DNA of 64,000 nt. It comes from Kosakonia sacchari. Lineage in GTDB: Bacteria; Pseudomonadota; Gammaproteobacteria; Enterobacterales; Enterobacteriaceae. Of the stretch, positions 10,052 to 19,607 are shown piece by piece (position 1 is the stretch's first letter; each line of letters starts with the position of its first letter). The stretch covers positions 62,001 through 126,000 of the forward strand of contig FOAY01000013.1 in the NCBI GenBank assembly GCA_900109485.1, read 5' to 3'. A model generated the notes under the pieces. It was not told the DNA's origin. It worked only from the letters and a program-made list of their open reading frames with translations, and ran no database searches. Position numbers and translations under genes: made by a program.

Positions 10052-11326
10052 GTGGCAAAGAATATTCAAGCCATTCGCGGCATGAACGATTATCTGCCTG
10101 GCGAAACCGCCATCTGGCAGCGCATTGAAAGCACCCTGAAAAACGTGCTCGGCAGCTACGGTTACAGTGAAATCCGTTTGCCGATTGTAGAGCAGACCCC
10201 GTTATTCAAACGCGCGATCGGCGAAGTGACCGACGTGGTTGAAAAAGAGATGTATACCTTTGACGATCGCAACGGCGATAGCCTGACGCTGCGTCCTGAA
10301 GGTACGGCGGGCTGTGTACGCGCCGGCATCGAGCATGGTCTTCTGTACAATCAGGAACAGCGTTTGTGGTACGTCGGGCCGATGTTCCGCTACGAGCGTC
10401 CGCAGAAAGGGCGCTATCGCCAGTTCCATCAGCTGGGTGTCGAAGTGTTTGGTCTGCAAGGGCCGGATATCGATGCGGAGCTGATTATGCTTACCGCCCG
10501 CTGGTGGCGTGAGCTGGGCATCGCGTCTCACGTGGCCCTTGAACTCAACTCTATTGGTTCGCTGGAAGCGCGCGCAACTTACCGCGATGCGCTGGTCGCA
10601 TTCCTTGAACAGCATAAAGATAAGCTGGACGAAGATTGCCTGCGCCGCATGTATACCAACCCGCTGCGCGTGCTGGATACGAAAAATCAGGACATCCAGA
10701 CGCTGCTGAACGACGCGCCGAAACTGGGTGATTACCTCGACGACGAATCCCGCGAACATTTCGCCGGGCTGTGCGCTTTCCTTGATGACGCCGGTATCGC
10801 GTATACCGTTAACCAGCGTCTGGTGCGCGGTCTTGACTACTACAACCGCACCGTTTTCGAATGGGTGACAACCAGCCTTGGCGCGCAGGGAACCGTCTGT
10901 GCAGGCGGTCGTTATGACGGCCTGGTTGAGCAACTTGGCGGTCGCGCGACTCCGGCGGTTGGCTTTGCGATGGGCCTTGAACGACTTGTTTTGTTGGTTC
11001 AGGCAGTTAATCCGGAATTTAAAGCAAAATCCGTTGTCGATATATACCTGGTGGCGTCTGGCGCCAATACGCAGTCCGCTGCAATGCAGTTGGGTGAACA
11101 GGTACGCGATGCGTTGCCTGGTGTGAGGCTGATGATGAACCACGGCGGCGGCAATTTCAAAAAGCAATTCGCCCGTGCAGATAAGTGGGGCGCTCGCGTC
11201 GCACTGGTGCTCGGCGAGTCTGAAATCGCCGACGGTAATGTTGTGGTGAAGGATTTACGCTCTGGTGAACAGAGTACGGTAACGCAGGATAGCGTTGCAG
11301 CGCATTTGCGCACACTACTGGGCTAA
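10052..11326 (+). CDS. hisS: Histidyl-tRNA synthetase
   Basis: A class II synthetase, homodimeric, that charges tRNA-His. The GTG at 10052 is chosen because it gives [16 protein letters not shown] and 424 residues as in E. coli; a longer frame opens at 9974 but runs through the leader hairpin. Motif 2 lies in [19 protein letters not shown], the His-binding A-loop is [14 protein letters not shown], and motif 3 is [14 protein letters not shown]-terminal anticodon-binding domain follows. AGAG precedes the start by about eight bases. Confidence 0.98.
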   Translation: MAKNIQAIRGMNDYLPGETAIWQRIESTLKNVLGSYGYSEIRLPIVEQTPLFKRAIGEVTDVVEKEMYTFDDRNGDSLTLRPEGTAGCVRAGIEHGLLYNQEQRLWYVGPMFRYERPQKGRYRQFHQLGVEVFGLQGPDIDAELIMLTARWWRELGIASHVALELNSIGSLEARATYRDALVAFLEQHKDKLDEDCLRRMYTNPLRVLDTKNQDIQTLLNDAPKLGDYLDDESREHFAGLCAFLDDAGIAYTVNQRLVRGLDYYNRTVFEWVTTSLGAQGTVCAGGRYDGLVEQLGGRATPAVGFAMGLERLVLLVQAVNPEFKAKSVVDIYLVASGANTQSAAMQLGEQVRDALPGVRLMMNHGGGNFKKQFARADKWGARVALVLGESEIADGNVVVKDLRSGEQSTVTQDSVAAHLRTLLG

Positions 11327-11362
11327 TCTCGCCGGTGAATTATCGTTAAGGAGAAGGATTGC

Positions 11363-11983
11363 GTGGAAATTTACGAGAACGAAAACGACCAGGTTGACGC
11401 TATCAAGCGCTTCTTTGTCGAAAATGGCAAAGCGCTGGCTGTTGGGGTTGTTTTGGGTATTGGTGCGCTGATGGGCTGGCGTTACTGGAACGGCCATCAG
11501 GCAGATACGGCGAGAGCTTCATCGCAGGCCTATGAAAACGCGATTTCCGCGCTTCAGGCTGATAAGCCAGAGTCGTTCACAGCTGCAGAGAAATTTGCCG
11601 CTGACAACAAAAACACTTATGGCGCGCTGGCTTCACTGGAACTGGCACAGCAATATGTAGAAAAAAATGAACTGGATAAAGCAGCCGCGCAATTGCAACA
11701 GGGGCTTGCCGCGACCAGTGATGAAAATCTGCAATCGATGATCAACGTCCGTCTGGCGCGTGTTCAGGTGCAGCAGAAGCAGCAAGACGCTGCGCTCAAA
11801 ACGCTGGATGCCGTTAAAGGCGAAAGCTGGGCGGCAATTGTTGCCGATCTGCGCGGCGAAGCGCTGCTGAGCAAAGGCGACAAACAAGGTGCGCGCACCG
11901 CATGGGAAAACGGCATTAAAAACAATGCTTCTCCTGCGCTCAGCGAAATGATGCAGATGAAAATTAATAATTTGTCCATCTAA
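11363..11983 (+). CDS. yfgM: Ancillary SecYEG translocon subunit YfgM
   Basis: An inner-membrane protein with a short cytosolic N-terminus (MEIYENENDQ), one transmembrane helix at about residues 24-40 and a periplasmic TPR domain. In E. coli it associates with PpiD at the Sec translocon and with periplasmic chaperones. The start is GTG at 11363, preceded by AAGGAGAAGG at about eight bases. The 206 residues match the E. coli length. It sits ten bases before bamB, so the two are probably co-transcribed. Confidence 0.97.
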   Translation: MEIYENENDQVDAIKRFFVENGKALAVGVVLGIGALMGWRYWNGHQADTARASSQAYENAISALQADKPESFTAAEKFAADNKNTYGALASLELAQQYVEKNELDKAAAQLQQGLAATSDENLQSMINVRLARVQVQQKQQDAALKTLDAVKGESWAAIVADLRGEALLSKGDKQGARTAWENGIKNNASPALSEMMQMKINNLSI

Positions 11984-11993
11984 GAGGGACCCG

Positions 11994-13172
11994 ATGCAAT
12001 TGCGTAAATTACTTCTGCCAGGGCTGCTTTCCGTGACGTTATTGAGCGGCTGTTCCCTGTTCAATAGCGAAGAAGATGTTGTCAAAATGTCCCCGCTACC
12101 GGTGGTTGAAAATCAGTTCACCCCGACAACCGCGTGGAGTACTTCCGTCGGCAACGGTATCGGCGATTTCTATTCTAACCTGCACCCGGCATTTGCTGAC
12201 GGCGTAGTGTATGCCGCCGATCGCCACGGCGTGGTGAAAGCGGTCAATATTGAAGACGGCCATGAAATCTGGTCGGTCAATCTGGCAGAGAAAGACGGCT
12301 GGTTCTCTACGCGCGCTGCGCTGCTTTCCGGCGGCGTAACCGTTTCTGGCGGCCATGTGTACGTCGGTACTGAGAAAGCGCAGGTTTATGCTCTCAATAC
12401 CAGCGATGGTTCGCAGGCTTGGCAGGCAAAAGTTGCTGGTGAAGCGCTTTCCCGCCCGGTAGTGAGCGACGGCCTGGTGCTGATTCATACCAGTAACGGC
12501 CAGTTGCAGGCGCTGAATGAAAGCGACGGTGCGGTGAAATGGACGGTCAACCTGGATATGCCTGCGCTCTCTCTGCGCGGCGAATCTGCGCCGACCACCG
12601 CCTTTGGCGCTGCCATTGTCGGCGGCGATAACGGTCGCGTGAGCGCGGTACTGATGCAGCAGGGCCAGATGATTTGGCAGCAGCGCATCTCCCAGGCGAA
12701 CGGCCCGACCGAAATCGATCGCCTGAGCGATGTGGATACCACCCCGATTGTCGAAGGTAACGTGGTTTTCGCCCTGGCTTACAACGGCAACCTGACGGCG
12801 CTGGATCTGCGCAGCGGCCAGATCATGTGGAAACGTGAGCTGGGCTCGGTGAGCGACTTCGTTGTTGATGGTAATCGCATCTATATTATCGATCAGAATG
12901 ACCGCGTTCTGGCGCTGACCACCGACGGTGGCGTGACCCTGTGGACGCAAAGCGATCTGCTGCACCGTAACCTTACCGCTCCGGCGTTGTATAATGGTTA
13001 CATTGTGACAGGCGATAGCGAAGGTTATGTTCACTGGATCAACGTTGAAGACGGGCGCTTCGTCGCGCAGCAGAAAGTCGACAGCTCTGGTTTCCTGACT
13101 GAGCCGGTCGTTGCTGGCGGCAAGCTGCTGATCCAGGCGAAAGACGGCACGCTGTACGCACTCTCGCGCTAA
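11994..13172 (+). CDS. bamB: Outer-membrane assembly lipoprotein BamB
   Basis: An eight-bladed beta-propeller lipoprotein of the BAM complex that aids folding of outer-membrane proteins. A type II signal peptide ends in the lipobox LSGC with lipidated Cys20. PQQ-like propeller repeats are seen throughout (for example VYAADRHGVVKAVNIEDG, LTALDLRSGQIMWK). The 392 residues equal the E. coli length. The gene closes its run with a strong terminator at 13199-13230. Confidence 0.97.
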   Translation: MQLRKLLLPGLLSVTLLSGCSLFNSEEDVVKMSPLPVVENQFTPTTAWSTSVGNGIGDFYSNLHPAFADGVVYAADRHGVVKAVNIEDGHEIWSVNLAEKDGWFSTRAALLSGGVTVSGGHVYVGTEKAQVYALNTSDGSQAWQAKVAGEALSRPVVSDGLVLIHTSNGQLQALNESDGAVKWTVNLDMPALSLRGESAPTTAFGAAIVGGDNGRVSAVLMQQGQMIWQQRISQANGPTEIDRLSDVDTTPIVEGNVVFALAYNGNLTALDLRSGQIMWKRELGSVSDFVVDGNRIYIIDQNDRVLALTTDGGVTLWTQSDLLHRNLTAPALYNGYIVTGDSEGYVHWINVEDGRFVAQQKVDSSGFLTEPVVAGGKLLIQAKDGTLYALSR

Positions 13173-13198
13173 CTGCGCTGAGGTTGTCGTTTCCGAAG

Positions 13199-13232
13199 AC
13201 GGCTCCTGTTGCAGGAGCCGTTTTCCTGTTTT
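13199..13232 (+). terminator. Rho-independent terminator after bamB
   Basis: A 10-bp stem ACGGCTCCTG (13199-13208) / CAGGAGCCGT (13212-13221) with a 3-base loop is followed by TTTCCTGTTTTT. Confidence 0.85.
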
Positions 13233-13292
13233 TAAAATGCCGCGCAAATTGCGCCGTTTTGCTAATGAATTTCCTGTAATGAGGCTTTAAAC

Positions 13293-14768
13293 ATGGTACC
13301 TGTGGTCGCGCTTGTCGGGCGCCCTAATGTTGGAAAATCCACGCTATTTAACCGCTTAACACGCACCCGTGATGCGCTGGTGGCCGATTTCCCGGGTCTG
13401 ACTCGTGACCGTAAGTACGGTCGTGCTGAAGTAGAAGGCCGCGAATTTATCTGTATCGATACCGGCGGTATCGACGGCACTGAAGATGGCGTGGAGACGC
13501 GCATGGCGGAACAATCGCTGCTGGCGATTGAAGAAGCCGATGTCGTGCTGTTTATGGTTGATGCCCGCGCGGGTCTGATGCCAGCGGATACGGCTATTGC
13601 TAAGCATCTGCGTTCACGCGAAAAACCGACTTTCCTCGTCGCTAACAAAACGGACGGTCTGGATCCGGATCAGGCAACCGCGGATTTCTACGCGCTGGGT
13701 CTTGGTGAAATTTATGCTATCGCCGCTTCTCACGGGCGCGGAGTCACCAGCCTGCTGGAACACGTGCTGATGCCGTGGATGGACGAACTGAATCCGCCGG
13801 AAGAGGTGGATGAAGAGGCCGAATACTGGGCGCAGTTCGAAGCCCGTGAAAATGGCGAAGAAGAAGAGCCGGAAGAGGAGTTCAACCCGCAGGATCTGCC
13901 GATCAAGCTGGCGATTGTCGGTCGTCCGAACGTCGGTAAGTCCACACTCACTAACCGCATCCTCGGCGAAGACCGCGTGGTGGTGTACGACATGCCGGGC
14001 ACCACGCGCGACAGTATCTACATTCCGATGCAGCGCGATGAACGTGAGTACGTACTTATCGACACCGCCGGTGTGCGTAAGCGCGGCAAAATCACTGATG
14101 TGGTGGAGAAATTCTCCGTTATCAAAACCCTGCAAGCGATTGAAGACGCCAACGTCGTACTGCTGGTGATTGATGCCCGCGAAGGTATTTCCGACCAGGA
14201 TCTGTCGCTGCTGGGCTTTATCCTCAACAGCGGTCGCTCGCTGGTGATTGTCGTCAACAAGTGGGACGGCCTGAGCCAGGAAGTGAAAGAGCAGGTGAAA
14301 GAGACGCTGGATTACCGTCTCGGCTTTATCGACTTTGCCCGCGTGCACTTTATCTCTGCGCTGCACGGCAGCGGCGTCGGCAACCTGTTCGAATCCGTAC
14401 GCGAAGCCTATGACAGCTCCACGCGCCGCGTCAGCACCGCGCTGTTGACCCGTATTATGAATATGGCGGCGGAAGATCATCAGCCGCCGCTGGTGCGCGG
14501 TCGCCGCGTGAAACTGAAATATGCCCATGCCGGTGGTTATAACCCGCCGATTGTGGTGATCCACGGCAACCAGGTGAAAGACCTGCCGGATTCCTACAAA
14601 CGCTATCTGATGAACTACTTCCGCAAATCGCTGGATGTAATGGGTACGCCAATCCGTATTCAGTTCAAGGAAGGGGAAAACCCGTTTGCGGATAAGCGCA
14701 ACACCCTGACGCCGAACCAGCTGCGTAAGCGTAAGCGCCTGATTAAACACATTAAGAAGAGTAAGTAA
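13293..14768 (+). CDS. der: Ribosome-associated GTPase Der (EngA)
   Basis: An essential GTPase for 50S subunit maturation with two tandem G domains and a KH-like C-terminal domain. Both G1 loops read GRPNVGKST, one at residues 8-16 and one after the acidic linker (about residue 211). NKTDG/NKWDG G4 motifs are present. An acidic linker ([13 protein letters not shown]-like, bases 13800-13890) separates the two domains, as usual for enterobacteria. The basic tail ([13 protein letters not shown]) is typical. It is a separate unit: terminators lie on both sides. Confidence 0.98.
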   Translation: MVPVVALVGRPNVGKSTLFNRLTRTRDALVADFPGLTRDRKYGRAEVEGREFICIDTGGIDGTEDGVETRMAEQSLLAIEEADVVLFMVDARAGLMPADTAIAKHLRSREKPTFLVANKTDGLDPDQATADFYALGLGEIYAIAASHGRGVTSLLEHVLMPWMDELNPPEEVDEEAEYWAQFEARENGEEEEPEEEFNPQDLPIKLAIVGRPNVGKSTLTNRILGEDRVVVYDMPGTTRDSIYIPMQRDEREYVLIDTAGVRKRGKITDVVEKFSVIKTLQAIEDANVVLLVIDAREGISDQDLSLLGFILNSGRSLVIVVNKWDGLSQEVKEQVKETLDYRLGFIDFARVHFISALHGSGVGNLFESVREAYDSSTRRVSTALLTRIMNMAAEDHQPPLVRGRRVKLKYAHAGGYNPPIVVIHGNQVKDLPDSYKRYLMNYFRKSLDVMGTPIRIQFKEGENPFADKRNTLTPNQLRKRKRLIKHIKKSK

Positions 14769-14777
14769 TTACTCCTG

Positions 14778-14801
14778 AAACCCGCCACCCGGCGGGTTTT
14801 T
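14778..14801 (+). terminator. Rho-independent terminator of der
   Basis: AAACCCGCC (14778-14786) pairs with GGCGGGTTT (14791-14799) over a 4-base loop, followed by a T run. Confidence 0.85.
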
Positions 14802-14853
14802 TGTCACTTAAGGTGTATGATAAGGGCAGTGAAAAATAAACGAGGAGAGCGTT

Positions 14854-15069
14854 ATGGATCTCAAATGCCCGACCTGCCACAACCCGCTGGAACTGGTGGG
14901 AACGCATGCGCATTGCGACGGCTGCGACAACGATATTGAAGTACAGGCAAACTGCCCGGAGTGTCATCAGCCTCTGGAAGTGTTAAAAGCCTGCGGCGCG
15001 GTGGACTTTTTCTGCCAGCACGGTCACGGGCTGATTTCTAAAAAACGCGTCGAGTTTATCCCGCTTTAA
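14854..15069 (+). CDS. yfgJ: Zinc-ribbon protein YfgJ
   Basis: A 71-residue protein with four Cys pairs arranged as two zinc ribbons: CPTC and CDGC form the first, CPEC and a later Cys/His-rich part (CGAVDFFCQHGHG) the second. It matches E. coli YfgJ in size and position; the molecular role is unknown. The start has a good AGGAG seven bases upstream. It converges on the emfourin-type gene, with a four-base overlap of the two ends. Confidence 0.9.
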   Translation: MDLKCPTCHNPLELVGTHAHCDGCDNDIEVQANCPECHQPLEVLKACGAVDFFCQHGHGLISKKRVEFIPL

Positions 15070-15407
15070 GGCTTGCAGATGCAGGCTTCGCCATCGCGCC
15101 ACAGTTCCACCAGCGACGGTGGCGCTTTATTTTCCGGGATCAGCAACAGCACATCGGTTTGCTGCGCGGTCCAGGTTATCTGCAAACGGTAAAAACGCTG
15201 ATCGCCGCGCCCCGGCGAATCCGGCTGCCCGGGCGGTTGCCCGAGCGGCAGGGTCTGATGCAGGATACTGACCAGGCGCTGGCGCTGTTCCGCGTTAAGC
15301 TGAGCAATCACGATTTTTCGCGTGCCGCTCAGCTTCGGAATATAAGCCAGCCCGCCTTCACGGGCGACTTCAACCACCGCATCATCGGTCAATTCGGGTT
15401 CGTTCAT
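15066..15407 (-). CDS. Emfourin-type inhibitor of the adjacent M4 metallopeptidase
   Basis: A 113-residue protein without signal peptide. Its position directly after a protealysin-like gene, its size and features such as LWRDGEACICKP-like C-terminal sequence fit emfourin (M4in), the proteinaceous inhibitor first described next to protealysin in Serratia. The start ATG shares one base with the stop of the peptidase gene (TAATG at 15409-15405), so the two are translationally coupled. Known of the family: tight inhibition of protealysin-like enzymes. Inferred: it protects the producer's cytosol. E. coli has no equivalent here. Confidence 0.8.
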   Translation of the reverse strand: MNEPELTDDAVVEVAREGGLAYIPKLSGTRKIVIAQLNAEQRQRLVSILHQTLPLGQPPGQPDSPGRGDQRFYRLQITWTAQQTDVLLLIPENKAPPSLVELWRDGEACICKP

Positions 15408-16432
15408 TACAACACTCCAACCTCTTTCCAGGCCTTCTCGATTGCGTCTGCAACCTGTTGGCCCGAACGTTTTTCGCCGTGCTGAATGGTCAGTTTCGCA
15501 AAGGCGGCGAAATCGGCATTTTGCGCCAGCGCCTTATCGCAGACGGTATCGTACCAGGCGTAACCGGCTTTTTCCCAGGCATAGCCGCCAATCGCCGTCG
15601 CAGCAAGGTAAAACGCGCGGTTGGGGATACCGGAATTCAGATGCACGCCGCCGTTATCTTCACGGGTTTTCACAAAATCTTTCATGTGCGCAGGCTGCGG
15701 ATCTTTACCCAGCAACGGGTCATCATAGGCGGTGCCGGGGTGAGACATCGAACGCAGGCCTTTGCCATTAATTCCTTTTGCCAGCAACCCTTCGCCGATG
15801 ATCCAGTCGGCCTGATCCGCGGTTTGCTGTTTGTGGTACTGCTTCACCAGGGAGCCAAAAACATCCGATAACGACTCATTAAGCGCGCCAGATTGTTCAA
15901 AATAGATCAGCGCGGCTTCCGTTTCTGTGACGCCGTGGCTGAGTTCATGCGCCACCACATCGATAGCGATGGTAAAGCGATTGAAGATTTCACCGTCGCC
16001 GTCGCCAAATACCATCTGCTGGCCATTCCAGAAAGCGTTCTGATATTGCTGGCCATAATGCACGGTGCCGTTCAGCACCATACCCTTATTATCCAGTGAG
16101 TTACGATGCAAAACCTGCCAGAAAAACTCGTGGGTAACGCCGAGATAGTCGTAAGCTTCATCCACGGCAACATCACCATTCGACGGCTGGCCTTCGTAGC
16201 GCACCTGCTTACCGGGCAGGCTCTCTTTCTGCTGCGCATCATAAATATCGCGTACCAGCTCGCCGGGAGAGGTGACCAGCGGTGCGCTGGGTTTGCCGTG
16301 GCTGTGGGCCATCAACGTCTGCACATGGGTTAACGTTTGTTGTGCGCAGCGCTGCTGTACTTCTGATCCATGGTCGATAATGCGGCGAAGAATATAGGGT
16401 GGGATAACGCTGCTAAACGGGCGTGTTTTCAT
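15407..16432 (-). CDS. Protealysin-like M4 (thermolysin family) metallopeptidase
   Basis: A zinc endopeptidase of 341 residues with a short protealysin-type propeptide (PPYILRRIIDHGS at residues 11-23) and no signal peptide. Zinc and catalytic residues are HELSH (162-166) and Glu186 in NESLSD; the C-terminal domain carries GGVHLNSGIPNRAFY. In Serratia the homologue cleaves actin and is linked to invasion; in other bacteria the role is unclear. It forms a two-gene unit with the inhibitor. The pair is absent from this site in E. coli, so it is accessory, although base composition resembles the neighbours. Confidence 0.92.
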   Translation of the reverse strand: MKTRPFSSVIPPYILRRIIDHGSEVQQRCAQQTLTHVQTLMAHSHGKPSAPLVTSPGELVRDIYDAQQKESLPGKQVRYEGQPSNGDVAVDEAYDYLGVTHEFFWQVLHRNSLDNKGMVLNGTVHYGQQYQNAFWNGQQMVFGDGDGEIFNRFTIAIDVVAHELSHGVTETEAALIYFEQSGALNESLSDVFGSLVKQYHKQQTADQADWIIGEGLLAKGINGKGLRSMSHPGTAYDDPLLGKDPQPAHMKDFVKTREDNGGVHLNSGIPNRAFYLAATAIGGYAWEKAGYAWYDTVCDKALAQNADFAAFAKLTIQHGEKRSGQQVADAIEKAWKEVGVL

Positions 16433-16496
16433 GTCGCTCTCCTTGATGAAAAGAACAACAAAAGTATAGGGGCAGCTTATAGATTAATCGTACACA

Positions 16497-17870
16497 TTAA
16501 GATGATTTACGCTGGCGCGGTTTCTTTACGGGTGTCACGTTGCTGACTTCACTCTCCACCCAGCCGTCATTCAGGCGGGTGGTAAGCTTATCGCCGACTT
16601 TCACCTGGCGAGTTTTTTTCAGAACTTCGCCAGCCGGGAAGGTGGTCACGCTGTAACCGCGCGCCAGAGTCGCCAGCGGGCTGACGGCTTCCAGATGGGT
16701 GATCGCAGTACCAAACCGTTCGCGCGTTGCGCTTAAACGGTCGCGAATGTTCTGGCTCAGGTGATATTCCAGCTGTTGCACGCGGCTTTGCGCGCGATGA
16801 ATCCGCGGCTGCGGGTTTTGCTGATTCAGACGTTGCATCGCGCGCTGCTGACGGGCAGAAGCGCGTTTTAACTGCGTATCCAGTGCGTTTTGCATGCGCT
16901 GCTGCAGACGCTCCAGCACCGTTTGCTGACGCGCCAGCCGTAACTGCGGGTGCTGCTGTTGCAGGCGATGGTTCACCTGGGCAAAGCGGCGGTTGCGGCC
17001 AGCCAGGTAATAATCCATCGACATCTCTAAGCGCTGCTGCATCGCCTGTACCTGGCGCAGTAGTTCAAGCTGGTTGCGGCTGACAATTTCCGCTGCGGCC
17101 GAAGGCGTTGGCGCGCGCAGATCGGCAACAAAATCGGCAATCGTCACATCGGTTTCATGGCCGACGGCGCTGACCACCGGAATGCGGCTTGCGAAAATCG
17201 CACGCGCGACGCGTTCGTCGTTAAAGCTCCAGAGATCTTCCAGCGAACCGCCGCCGCGACCGACAATCAGCACGTCGCACTCCTGGCGCGCATTCGCCAG
17301 CTCAATAGCACGCACGATTTGCCCCGGCGCATCTTCGCCCTGCACAGCAGTCGGGTAAATGACCACCGGCAGAGACGGATCGCGGCGTTTCAGCACATGC
17401 AGAATATCGTGCAGCGCCGCGCCAGTTTTCGAGGTGATCACGCCAACGCAGTGCGCAGGCGAGGGCAGCGGCTGCTTAAATTGCTGATCGAACACCCCTT
17501 CAGCAGCGAGTTTGGCTTTTAGCTGCTCATACTTCTGCTGCAACAAGCCTTCACCGGCCGGTTGCATGCTTTCGACGATAATCTGGTATTCCCCGCGCGG
17601 TTCATACAGCGTGATGTTGGCGCGAACCAGCACCTGCTGGCCGTGCTGCGGGCGAAACGTAACGCGGCGGTTGCTGTTGCGGAACATCGCGCAGCGCACC
17701 TGAGCGGTATCGTCTTTTAAGGTGAAGTACCAGTGGCCGGAAGCGGGTTGGGTAAAATTGGAGATTTCCCCGCTGATCCACACCTGACCGAGTTCGCGTT
17801 CCAGCAGTAAGCGCACCGATTGGTTCAGGCGGCTGACGGTATAAATTGAGGGGGATTGGAACGACGACAT
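16497..17870 (-). CDS. xseA: Exodeoxyribonuclease VII large subunit
   Basis: The catalytic subunit of ExoVII, a single-strand DNA exonuclease that works with XseB. An N-terminal OB-fold (residues about 10-100, [24 protein letters not shown]-like) is followed by the nuclease domain with [30 protein letters not shown] and [26 protein letters not shown] motifs, then a long coiled coil and a C-terminal segment. The 457 residues match E. coli plus one. It is divergent from guaB as in E. coli. Confidence 0.97.
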   Translation of the reverse strand: MSSFQSPSIYTVSRLNQSVRLLLERELGQVWISGEISNFTQPASGHWYFTLKDDTAQVRCAMFRNSNRRVTFRPQHGQQVLVRANITLYEPRGEYQIIVESMQPAGEGLLQQKYEQLKAKLAAEGVFDQQFKQPLPSPAHCVGVITSKTGAALHDILHVLKRRDPSLPVVIYPTAVQGEDAPGQIVRAIELANARQECDVLIVGRGGGSLEDLWSFNDERVARAIFASRIPVVSAVGHETDVTIADFVADLRAPTPSAAAEIVSRNQLELLRQVQAMQQRLEMSMDYYLAGRNRRFAQVNHRLQQQHPQLRLARQQTVLERLQQRMQNALDTQLKRASARQQRAMQRLNQQNPQPRIHRAQSRVQQLEYHLSQNIRDRLSATRERFGTAITHLEAVSPLATLARGYSVTTFPAGEVLKKTRQVKVGDKLTTRLNDGWVESEVSNVTPVKKPRQRKSS

Positions 17871-17961
17871 GTGAGCCAGATCAAATTCTAAATCAGCAGG
17901 TTATTCAGTCGATAGTAACCCGATACGAGGGGATGGCAAGTTTTTTCTCAAAAAAGTGTGG

Positions 17962-17987
17962 ATGCAATCGGTTACGCTCTGTATAAT
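17962..17987 (+). promoter_or_regulatory. guaB promoter with PurR-type operator
   Basis: A -10 TATAAT lies at 17982-17987. Immediately upstream, ATGCAATCGGTTACGC (17962-17977) resembles the PurR box and equals, as remembered, the E. coli guaBA operator. It would cover the -35 region, fitting repression of guaBA by PurR with hypoxanthine or guanine. Confidence 0.7.
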
Positions 17988-18028
17988 GCCACGGCAATAT
18001 TTAACCCCCCAGGTCAGAGATATTGCCC

Positions 18029-19495
18029 ATGCTACGTATTGCTAAAGAAGCACTGACGTTTGACGACGTCCTCCTCGTTCCCGCTCATTCCACCGTTCTG
18101 CCGAATACTGCCGACTTGAGCACGCAGCTCACCAAAACCATTCGCCTGAACATTCCTATGCTCTCTGCGGCGATGGATACCGTGACTGAAGCGCGTCTGG
18201 CGATTGCGCTGGCACAGGAAGGTGGCATTGGCTTTATTCACAAAAACATGTCTATCGAGCGCCAGGCGGAAGAAGTTCGCCGCGTGAAGAAACATGAATC
18301 CGGCGTGGTTAAAGATCCACAAACCGTTCTGCCAACCACCACCCTGCGCGAAGTAAAAGAACTGACCGAACGTAACGGCTTTGCCGGTTACCCGGTTGTC
18401 AACGGCGACAACGAACTGGTCGGCATCATCACCGGTCGTGACGTGCGTTTCGTCACCGATCTGAGCCAGCCGGTCAGCGTGTATATGACGCCGAAAGAGC
18501 GCCTGGTGACCGTTCGCGAAGGGGAATCCCGTGAAGTGGTGTTCGCCAAAATGCACGAAAAACGCGTTGAAAAAGCGCTGGTCGTTGACGAAAGCTTCCA
18601 CCTGCGCGGCATGATCACCGTTAAAGACTTCCAGAAAGCAGAACGTAAACCGAACGCCTGTAAAGATGCGCAGGGCCAGTTGCGCGTTGGCGCGGCAGTC
18701 GGCGCTGGCGCCGGTAACGAAGAGCGCGTTGACGCGCTGGTTGCCGCAGGCGTTGACGTACTGCTGATTGATTCCTCTCACGGCCACTCCGAAGGCGTGT
18801 TGCAGCGCATTCGCGAAACCCGCGCTAAATACCCGGATCTGCAAATCATCGGCGGTAACGTTGCGACTGGCGCAGGTGCTCGTGCCCTGGCGGAAGCAGG
18901 CGTGAGCGCGGTGAAAGTCGGTATCGGCCCTGGCTCCATCTGTACTACCCGTATCGTGACCGGCGTGGGCGTTCCGCAGATCACCGCGGTTTCCGACGCG
19001 GTTGAAGCGCTGGAAGGCACTGGCATTCCGGTTATCGCTGACGGCGGTATCCGTTTCTCTGGCGACATCGCCAAAGCCATCGCCGCAGGCGCTGCTGCCG
19101 TAATGGTTGGTTCCATGCTGGCCGGTACTGAAGAATCCCCGGGCGAAATCGAACTCTACCAGGGTCGTTCTTACAAATCTTACCGCGGTATGGGTTCTCT
19201 GGGCGCGATGTCCAAAGGCTCTTCCGACCGTTACTTCCAGAGCGATAACGCTGCCGACAAACTGGTGCCGGAAGGTATCGAAGGTCGCGTTGCCTATAAA
19301 GGCCGCCTGAAAGAGATCATTCACCAGCAGATGGGCGGCCTGCGCTCCTGTATGGGTCTGACCGGCTGTGGTACTATCGACGACCTGCGTACCAAAGCGG
19401 AATTTGTACGCATCAGCGGTGCCGGTATCCAGGAAAGCCACGTTCACGACGTGACCATCACCAAGGAATCCCCGAACTACCGCATGGGTTCTTAA
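18029..19495 (+). CDS. guaB: Inosine-5'-monophosphate dehydrogenase
   Basis: It converts IMP to XMP with NAD+, the committed step to GMP. The ATG at 18029 gives [16 protein letters not shown] and 488 residues as in E. coli; the frame extends two codons further to a TTG at 18023, which is less likely. Tandem CBS domains occupy about residues 95-205. The active-site loop reads [13 protein letters not shown] with the catalytic Cys at 305. The C-terminal flap and [14 protein letters not shown] segment are intact. It is first in the guaBA operon. Confidence 0.98.
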   Translation: MLRIAKEALTFDDVLLVPAHSTVLPNTADLSTQLTKTIRLNIPMLSAAMDTVTEARLAIALAQEGGIGFIHKNMSIERQAEEVRRVKKHESGVVKDPQTVLPTTTLREVKELTERNGFAGYPVVNGDNELVGIITGRDVRFVTDLSQPVSVYMTPKERLVTVREGESREVVFAKMHEKRVEKALVVDESFHLRGMITVKDFQKAERKPNACKDAQGQLRVGAAVGAGAGNEERVDALVAAGVDVLLIDSSHGHSEGVLQRIRETRAKYPDLQIIGGNVATGAGARALAEAGVSAVKVGIGPGSICTTRIVTGVGVPQITAVSDAVEALEGTGIPVIADGGIRFSGDIAKAIAAGAAAVMVGSMLAGTEESPGEIELYQGRSYKSYRGMGSLGAMSKGSSDRYFQSDNAADKLVPEGIEGRVAYKGRLKEIIHQQMGGLRSCMGLTGCGTIDDLRTKAEFVRISGAGIQESHVHDVTITKESPNYRMGS

Positions 19496-19503
19496 TGATT
19501 TTC

Positions 19504-19527
19504 GCGCCCGGTGCTTTCACCGGGCGC
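19504..19527 (+). promoter_or_regulatory. Intercistronic hairpin between guaB and guaA
   Basis: A perfect 10-bp stem GCGCCCGGTG (19504-19513) / CACCGGGCGC (19518-19527) with a CTTT loop. It has no T tract, so it more likely stabilises the guaB mRNA or tunes guaA than terminates. Confidence 0.55.
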
Positions 19528-19607
19528 TGACTTTCATACTCTCTGTTCAGGTTCAGCCTGCAAGACGACGAGTATATTCATTGCCACTTGCCTCGGAAGT
19601 AACGTCA

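Noticed and set aside
12096-13247. A 383-codon frame antisense to bamB, and a similar one antisense to der (13614-14750)
   Set aside because: Shadow frames of well-identified genes without a ribosome site or family resemblance.
18032-19447. A 471-codon open frame antisense to guaB
   Set aside because: It is a shadow frame caused by the strong codon bias of guaB; composition and amino-acid content are unlike real proteins.
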